In this document: piece by piece, positions 6,681 to 11,225 of the stretch
Layout: every line of letters starts with the position of its first letter
Position numbering within the stretch: the stretch's first letter is position 1
Source of the DNA: Bacteroides sp.
Lineage (GTDB): Bacteria > Bacteroidota > Bacteroidia > Bacteroidales > Bacteroidaceae
Assembly: GCA_030151845.1 (NCBI GenBank)
Contig: JASLCM010000218.1
Coordinates: 1-11,225, forward strand
Reading direction: 5' to 3'
Length of the DNA: 11,225 nt
Notes under the pieces: model-generated
The model's database searches: none
Seen by the model: only the letters and a program-made list of their open reading frames with translations
Told to the model about the DNA's origin: nothing
Made by a program: the position numbers and the translations under genes

Positions 6681-6694
6681 CCTGAGTACAAAGC

Positions 6695-8689
6695 TTACTC
6701 TTTTTCTTTAATTAACCCTGTACGATAAGCCACTAATAGTTTCTCTATATCTTTAATTTGTTCAACAAGTTCTTCTCCCTTATCTGTATCCTTAACCATC
6801 ATTCGTTGAGAGTTAAACTCTATAACATGCGTTGTCGATTTAATATCCTGTCCCTCAACAATAGCTTTCTGCCTAGACTCGAAAGGTTTGTGTTGAACCA
6901 ATTGTAAACCATGCGAGTGATAAACTAAAGTATAACCTGCTATTCCTGTTTCAGGTTGATAGGCTTTTGAAAATCCTCCATCAATCACTAAAAGCTTACC
7001 ACCGGCTTTTATAGGTTGCTCACCTTTCAAAGTTTTAACAGGAACATGACCATTAATAATATGTCCATGTGGACCATCTACACCAAACTCATCGAGAATG
7101 CGTAAACAAACCTCCTCCTCATTTCTCAGTGTATAGTAAAACCCTTTAGCCTCTTTATGAAGAGCTTTTTCTGCTATAAAATAGCGCTCAAATGTAGCCA
7201 TTTTCTCCTTATCAAAAGAAGGTGAGTTTTGTCCACACCACAGATACCAAACATAATCCAAAGCAAACTGCTGATCGGGATCGTTAGGATCTTCGAAATA
7301 GGCCATTCTTATTAGTTGATCAGCCTTATCTAATAAAGATTTACCAGAATAGGTTTCCCCTTGGATTTTCACCTTTTTAAAAGATCCATCCTTATTTAAA
7401 GGTACAGATGCATGATAAAGAAGGTTTGAATTAGAGATCATATACATACCACCATAAGAGTATAAACAACGCATATGTTTTCTCAACTTCTCACTATTCA
7501 TAAATGAGTAGTGAATCTTATCCATCACCTCCTGCTCCTCTTCGGTTAGCTTATAAGGATCCTTAGGGTCTATTGTTGGAAAATTAGTATCTAGTAACTT
7601 ATACTCTTTACCCTCATGCACAAACACACCACGCTCTAAATCCATCTTATGCAAAAGATTCCTATCTTGCATATTAAACTCAGGCCTTCTATTTATGATT
7701 TGGGCCTCAAGCTTAAACTGAATAATACTGATAGCCTTATGCATCTGAGTAACCAAACGTAAGGTACGTTGGTTAAATTTAGAATCGGCAAACTTTGTTT
7801 TGGGTTTAAAGACAGTACAAGGATCATCACCATAGGTATCCATTGCAAATGTTGCTAATGGTAATAAATTAATACCATAACCATCCTCTAAGGTGGTGAG
7901 GTTACCATAACGCATAGACACACGAAGAACATTTGCTATACAGCTATAGTTTCCAGAGGCCGCTCCCATCCAAAGAATATCATGATTTCCCCACTGAATA
8001 TCAAAATTATGATAATCACAAAGTGTATCCATGATAATATGTGCACCAGGACCACGATCAAAGATATCCCCTACAATATGTAGAGAATCAATTGTTAATC
8101 GCTGAATCAAGTTACACATCGCAATAATAAAAGGCTCAGCACGTTTGGTAGAGATTATTGTACGTATAATCACATTTACATACTCCTCCTTATTAGGATC
8201 TACTGTCGACTCATGCAAAAGCTCTTGAATAATATAAGAGAACTCATTGGGTAGAGCTTTTCTTACCTTTGAGCGAGTATATTTAGAAGATACATTTCTA
8301 CATACCTCTACCAGCTGATTCAATGTAATGATGTACCAGTCTACGATATCTTCTTCCTCTAATTTTACCAGCTGAAGCTTCTCTTCAGGATAGTAAATGA
8401 GCGTACATAGCTCCTTCTTTTCACGATCTCGAAGTGTATTACCAAAGATCTCATTTACTTTTCTTTTTACAGACCCTGAGGCATTTTTTAACACGTGTTG
8501 GAAAGCCTCATACTCTCCATGGATATCTGTTAAGAAGTGCTCTGTACCCTTTGGAAGGTTCAATATAGCTTCTAAGTTTATTATTTCAGTACTAGCATCG
8601 GCTATTGTTGGAAAACTTCTGGACAATAGCTGTAAGTACCTTAAATCTTTCTTCACACTATCTAGTGCTATCGAACTTTTAACTACCAT
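6695..8689 (-). CDS. fbp: Fructose-1,6-bisphosphatase, class III
   Basis: It hydrolyses fructose 1,6-bisphosphate to fructose 6-phosphate, the committed step of gluconeogenesis, in the cytoplasm. At 664 residues it matches the class III type known from Bacillus subtilis (about 670) and unlike the class I enzyme of E. coli. It has the metallophosphatase fold with metal-binding motifs in order: DIHG (55-58), GDIFDRG (207-213), GNHD (234-237) and HGHIINGH (541-548). The long stretch between GNHD and the final histidine motif is normal for this class. Start ATG 8689 lies only 26 bases after the stop of the transporter gene, and no promoter is visible in the gap, so the two are probably one transcript. 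A strong terminator follows. Class III enzymes in Bacillus respond to phosphoenolpyruvate; whether this one does cannot be seen. Confidence 0.96.
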   Translation of the reverse strand: MVVKSSIALDSVKKDLRYLQLLSRSFPTIADASTEIINLEAILNLPKGTEHFLTDIHGEYEAFQHVLKNASGSVKRKVNEIFGNTLRDREKKELCTLIYYPEEKLQLVKLEEEDIVDWYIITLNQLVEVCRNVSSKYTRSKVRKALPNEFSYIIQELLHESTVDPNKEEYVNVIIRTIISTKRAEPFIIAMCNLIQRLTIDSLHIVGDIFDRGPGAHIIMDTLCDYHNFDIQWGNHDILWMGAASGNYSCIANVLRVSMRYGNLTTLEDGYGINLLPLATFAMDTYGDDPCTVFKPKTKFADSKFNQRTLRLVTQMHKAISIIQFKLEAQIINRRPEFNMQDRNLLHKMDLERGVFVHEGKEYKLLDTNFPTIDPKDPYKLTEEEQEVMDKIHYSFMNSEKLRKHMRCLYSYGGMYMISNSNLLYHASVPLNKDGSFKKVKIQGETYSGKSLLDKADQLIRMAYFEDPNDPDQQFALDYVWYLWCGQNSPSFDKEKMATFERYFIAEKALHKEAKGFYYTLRNEEEVCLRILDEFGVDGPHGHIINGHVPVKTLKGEQPIKAGGKLLVIDGGFSKAYQPETGIAGYTLVYHSHGLQLVQHKPFESRQKAIVEGQDIKSTTHVIEFNSQRMMVKDTDKGEELVEQIKDIEKLLVAYRTGLIKEKE

Positions 8690-8715
8690 TAATTACAATT
8701 TTAAAAGGTTTTCAG

Positions 8716-10389
8716 TTATAAAAAGAACATTAGAATTAACTGTGCGATAATAACTCGCAAGAACATACTCAAGGGATATACTGTAGCGTAAGCCACTGCA
8801 GGATGATCACCAGGTATAGTATCGTTCACATAGTCCAAAGCCATTGGGTTTGCCATACTACCACATAACATTCCCGATAAGGAGCCAAAGTCAATCTTTG
8901 CATATTTAAGCGCTAAGACTCCTACTAAGAGTACCGGTAAAATGGTTAATCCAAAACCAAGTCCTATCCATAATAACCCCTCAGGGCGAACAATTGTTTC
9001 AAAAAAGTTTGCTCCAGCATCTAAACCCAGGCAAGCTAAGTACATTGAGAGTCCCAAAGCACGCAACATTAGGTTTGCACTTCGAGTAGTATAGGTCACC
9101 ATATGCATTCTAGGTCCAAATCTTCCAATAAGGATACCAACAACAATAGGTCCACCAGCCAACCCTAGCTTTATTGGAACAGTTATTCCAGGAATAGAGA
9201 TAGGAATAGCCCCAAGAGCGAGTCCAAGGACAATACCAACAAACACAGCAACTAAGTTGGGTTCACTCAAACTCTTTACCGTGTTTCCTAGAACCTTAGT
9301 AACATTCTCTATCGCTGTCTCCTCTCCCACTACAGTAAGTCTATCTCCCAATTGAAGCGTTAAATCTGAAGTGGCCAAAAGACGAACTCCCGATCGATAC
9401 ACTCTACTGATGTTGATTCCATACTGATTTCTTAAGCGAAGCGCACCCAATCGTTTCCCATTTAACTCAGTACGAGTTATTACTATATCTTTCGAAGTCA
9501 GCTGCCTGTCTATTGCATTCCAGTCGATGTCTTCTTTGTTCCAATCTGTCGCTTCATGCTCTCCAAACAGAATAGTTAGCTTATCTACATCTTTCTCAGA
9601 CGTAATCACTAACAAGCGATCATCTTTTATTACAATTTTATCAGAGGTGGGGATACTAACCTTTCCATCTCTCCACAGGCGAGAGATAACAAACTTAACC
9701 GTAGTTAGTTGCCCTATTTCTTGAACACTCTTGTTATAGATTGCTGGGTTCTGAATTTTAAAAGTACCGATATAAGTTTGATTCTTATTTTTACTATCGT
9801 CGACCTGCAAATCGGCCTCTTTTACAAAAAACTTTCGAATAAGAAGGATGGCAAAAATAACGCCAACAACACCTAGTGGATAGGTTACTGCACAACCTAA
9901 GGCTGGAGTTGTTGTATCCATTCCAAACTCTTTCAAGGTTTGCTGAGCTGCACCTAACGCAGGAGTGTTTGTGGTTGCCCCACATAAAACCCCCATCACG
10001 TTGGGTAAAGAGATGTCCCAAATAAAGGTGGAGCATACAGCAAAAAGGGTTCCTATTGCCACAACAGCAATAGCTAGCATGTTCATTTTAATCCCTCCTG
10101 TGCTAAAAGAGCTAAAAAAACCAGGACCTACCTGAAGCCCTAAAGCATAAACGAAAACTATTAAGCCAAAACTTTCAGCATAGTTTAACATTTGGGCGTC
10201 GACCGAGAGACCTAAATGCCCCATCAATATTCCCATAAAGAAGACAAAGGTAACCCCTAAAGAGATTCCAAAGAACTTAATTTTACCCAATCCTAACCCA
10301 ATGGCACAGATCAGAGATAATACAACAACAGCCTGTAAGGCAGAGTGTTCCACAAACAAGCTGTTAAACCAATCTAATAGTATAGACAT
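8716..10389 (-). CDS. AspT/YidE-like transporter with two RCK_C domains
   Basis: An inner-membrane carrier of the aspartate:alanine exchanger (AAE) family, 557 residues, the usual size. The N-terminal membrane half (about 17-185) contains GLQVGPGFF (84-92) and GATTNTPALGAAQ (137-149), the hallmark motif. Two TrkA_C/RCK_C regulatory domains follow at about 206-285 and 293-372. The C-terminal membrane half (about 378-557) repeats the plan with GLDAGANFF and CGSMANPMALDY (509-520), the counterpart of the first hallmark motif. The two halves thus form an internal duplication around the cytoplasmic domains. Known AspT exchanges aspartate for alanine; many relatives such as YidE have no known substrate, so I do not assign one. 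A consensus -7 element lies 31 bases before the ATG. The gene leads an apparent operon with fbp. RCK_C domains often bind small ligands, so cytoplasmic metabolite control of transport is possible. Confidence 0.9.
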   Translation of the reverse strand: MSILLDWFNSLFVEHSALQAVVVLSLICAIGLGLGKIKFFGISLGVTFVFFMGILMGHLGLSVDAQMLNYAESFGLIVFVYALGLQVGPGFFSSFSTGGIKMNMLAIAVVAIGTLFAVCSTFIWDISLPNVMGVLCGATTNTPALGAAQQTLKEFGMDTTTPALGCAVTYPLGVVGVIFAILLIRKFFVKEADLQVDDSKNKNQTYIGTFKIQNPAIYNKSVQEIGQLTTVKFVISRLWRDGKVSIPTSDKIVIKDDRLLVITSEKDVDKLTILFGEHEATDWNKEDIDWNAIDRQLTSKDIVITRTELNGKRLGALRLRNQYGINISRVYRSGVRLLATSDLTLQLGDRLTVVGEETAIENVTKVLGNTVKSLSEPNLVAVFVGIVLGLALGAIPISIPGITVPIKLGLAGGPIVVGILIGRFGPRMHMVTYTTRSANLMLRALGLSMYLACLGLDAGANFFETIVRPEGLLWIGLGFGLTILPVLLVGVLALKYAKIDFGSLSGMLCGSMANPMALDYVNDTIPGDHPAVAYATVYPLSMFLRVIIAQLILMFFL

Positions 10390-10419
10390 TTGATTATTTA
10401 TAAATACTTATTTCATATG

Positions 10420-10449
10420 CAAAGATAGATCATATTCTATGAACTAGAA
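10420..10449 (-). promoter_or_regulatory. Promoter of the transporter-fbp operon
   Basis: On the minus strand TATCTTTG (10427-10420) matches the -7 consensus TAnnTTTG perfectly. TTC (10449-10447), one base off the TTG consensus, lies 19 bases upstream. Transcription should start near 10414, giving a leader of about 25 bases before the ATG at 10389. Confidence 0.65.
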
Positions 10450-10609
10450 AGTAGAAAGAACGATATTTAACAATAGCCATAATCTAAAAATATCCTAAGT
10501 TATTTATTCATCTTATTGATACGCAATAGCTTCGAAAGATCTTTCAAAATCTCCCATAAACACGCGGCTAGACGAAGATTAAAAATCTTATAAAATAGTA
10601 TGAAAAAGA

Positions 10610-10641
10610 TTTGCGTAGATAAAAAGTTCACCCTATATTTG
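10610..10641 (+). promoter_or_regulatory. Promoter of tRNA-Ser
   Basis: TTTG (10610-10613), 20 bases, then TATATTTG (10634-10641), both perfect matches to the Bacteroidota housekeeping promoter. The expected start near 10647 leaves about 22 bases of leader before the tRNA. The rest of the 279-base gap 10390-10668 has only short A/T-rich inverted repeats and no gene that I can see. Confidence 0.78.
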
Positions 10642-10668
10642 CACCGCATTCGAGAGAGATTTATGCAA

Positions 10669-10755
10669 GGAAGTTTGGGTGAGTGGCTTAAACCAGCAGT
10701 TTGCTAAACTGCCGAACGAGTAATTGTTCCGGGGGTTCGAATCCCCCAGCTTCCG
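10669..10755 (+). tRNA. tRNA-Ser (anticodon GCT)
   Basis: The 87 bases fold as a class II tRNA. The acceptor stem GGAAGTT (10669-10675) pairs with AGCTTCC (10748-10754), including one G-T pair, and is followed by discriminator G. The D stem is GGT/ACC. The anticodon stem GCAGT/ACTGC encloses the loop TTGCTAA, with GCT at 10703-10705, which reads AGC and AGT codons. A long variable arm with GAAC/GTTC pairing, typical of serine tRNAs, precedes the T arm GGGGG/CCCCC with loop TTCGAAT. The 3' CCA is not encoded (the DNA continues GCAAAA), so it must be added after transcription. Confidence 0.95.
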
Positions 10756-10793
10756 CAAAAGACAGATGGCTTAACCGCCAAGACAAAAACAAG

Positions 10794-10828
10794 AAAAGAG
10801 CATTCTATTTATTTAGGATGCTTTTTTT
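10794..10828 (+). terminator. Terminator of tRNA-Ser
   Basis: AGCATTCTA (10799-10807) pairs with TAGGATGCT (10814-10822) with one G-T wobble around a 6-base loop. Flanking A residues pair with part of the run of seven T that follows. It starts about 40 bases past the tRNA. On the other strand the stem is followed by CTTTTC, so it may also help stop transcripts from the converging umuC gene. Confidence 0.8.
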
Positions 10829-10868
10829 ATACCCGATGACTCCTCCTGTTAAATCTTATTCTTCCTCC

Positions 10869-11225
10869 TTAGACTTTAATCTCTATAATATCTTTCATGT
10901 TTGTACTAGGACATTTTGAAAGGTAATCTCTTTTTAGATTCCATTCGGCTTTACCAACTCCTTGTGCAGCTAACTTAATAGCCCCTACTCCATTTTTTTT
11001 ATTGATTTGATCAATAACAGTAGCAATCTCTCTATTCTTTTTAGTATCACGGGGATCAAAGAGGTCATACATATAATCGGTATCACGAATAAGTCCGGAG
11101 AGAATCACCCCCGACTTCTTATAACTATACCCCTCTTTATAAATAGCCCTTAGTGCTTCACTTGCATACCGAACTATCTCTGTTGTATCTGAGGTAGCAA
11201 AAGAGAATGATATGGTTTTAGAAGA
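10869..11225 (-). CDS. umuC: UmuC-type Y-family DNA polymerase, C-terminal fragment
   Basis: The minus-strand frame is open to the right edge, so only the last 118 residues are present. UmuC is the catalytic subunit of error-prone polymerase V, which copies damaged DNA in the SOS response with UmuD'. The visible part covers the end of the little-finger region and the UmuC-specific tail: FSFATSDTTEIVRYASEALR, then YKEGYSYKKSGVILSGL, where the G-Y-x-Y-K-K-x-G-V pattern is typical. The tail has DQINKKNGVGAIKLAAQGVG, which corresponds to the UmuC C-terminal domain motif (MDxINxxxGxxxLxxA), and it ends with LSKCPSTNMKDIIEIK. An ATG at 11108 is internal and not the real start. The catalytic residues and any umuD partner lie outside the window. 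It converges on the tRNA gene. Confidence 0.85.
   Translation of the reverse strand, partial: SSKTISFSFATSDTTEIVRYASEALRAIYKEGYSYKKSGVILSGLIRDTDYMYDLFDPRDTKKNREIATVIDQINKKNGVGAIKLAAQGVGKAEWNLKRDYLSKCPSTNMKDIIEIKV

Noticed and set aside
8397..8750. Open frame on the plus strand opposite the start of fbp
   Set aside because: It is the antisense of a clearly conserved fbp coding region and its translation shows no domain, so it is a shadow. The same holds for minus-strand frames inside gmd and for the frames opposite or within the transporter gene (9527-9724 and 9794-10036).
10534..10545. 12-base palindrome GAAAGATCTTTC upstream of tRNA-Ser
   Set aside because: Isolated, A/T-rich, with no T-tract or repeat partner and not placed over a promoter. 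Chance is a sufficient explanation.
10575..10589. Inverted repeat AAGATT/AATCTT before the tRNA promoter
   Set aside because: Only six A/T-rich pairs and no T-run afterwards, so it does not make a credible terminator or operator.
10669..10828. tRNA-Ser as an integration site of a mobile element
   Set aside because: No integrase gene, no repeat of the tRNA 3' end elsewhere in the window, and the flanking umuC looks like ordinary chromosomal content.
10701..10919. Open frame on the plus strand starting inside tRNA-Ser
   Set aside because: Its first part is the translated tRNA itself, and it continues through the terminator and the antisense of umuC. This is a familiar annotation artefact around serine tRNAs.

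Overview
The window comes from an A+T-rich genome of the phylum Bacteroidota, most likely class Bacteroidia. Four upstream regions carry the promoter pattern of that phylum: a TTG-like -33 element, 19-20 bases, then TAnnTTTG. Shine-Dalgarno sequences are weak or absent before most genes. The gene set also fits: class III fructose-bisphosphatase, the long Bacteroidota form of GDP-fucose synthase, and an AspT/YidE-type transporter. The exact genus cannot be told from the sequence.

Layout. The left edge (2-475, +) is the 3' end of a PD-(D/E)XK nuclease with an Fe-S-type cysteine cluster, probably AddB/RecB-like. Next come a small heat shock protein (647-1072, +) and a strong palindromic terminator. 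The gmd-fcl pair (1223-3368, +) overlaps by 8 bases and converts GDP-mannose to GDP-L-fucose. A long-chain acyl-CoA ligase with its own consensus promoter follows (3474-5132, +), then a secreted surface protein (5181-6395, +) built on ten exact 16-residue repeats followed by a beta-rich C-terminal domain. The gap 6396-6694 holds a decayed IS3-type OrfA on the minus strand and a 19-bp-stem bidirectional terminator. Past it, two minus-strand genes form an apparent operon: an AspT/YidE-like transporter with two RCK_C domains (8716-10389), then class III fbp (6695-8689). A tRNA-Ser(GCT) with its own promoter and terminator lies at 10669-10755 (+). The right edge (10869-11225, -) is the C-terminal end of a UmuC-type Y-family DNA polymerase.

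How the genes fit together. Most of the window is ordinary chromosomal housekeeping. gmd and fcl make the activated sugar for fucosylated capsule or glycoproteins, but no glycosyltransferase is visible beside them. The acyl-CoA ligase and the repeat protein point to envelope or lipid functions. The transporter-fbp pair joins organic or amino acid exchange to gluconeogenesis by position only. I see no defence system, CRISPR array or intact mobile element. The least explained object is the 16-residue-repeat surface protein; the most easily missed is the IS3 OrfA remnant, which can be read despite a frameshift and a stop.
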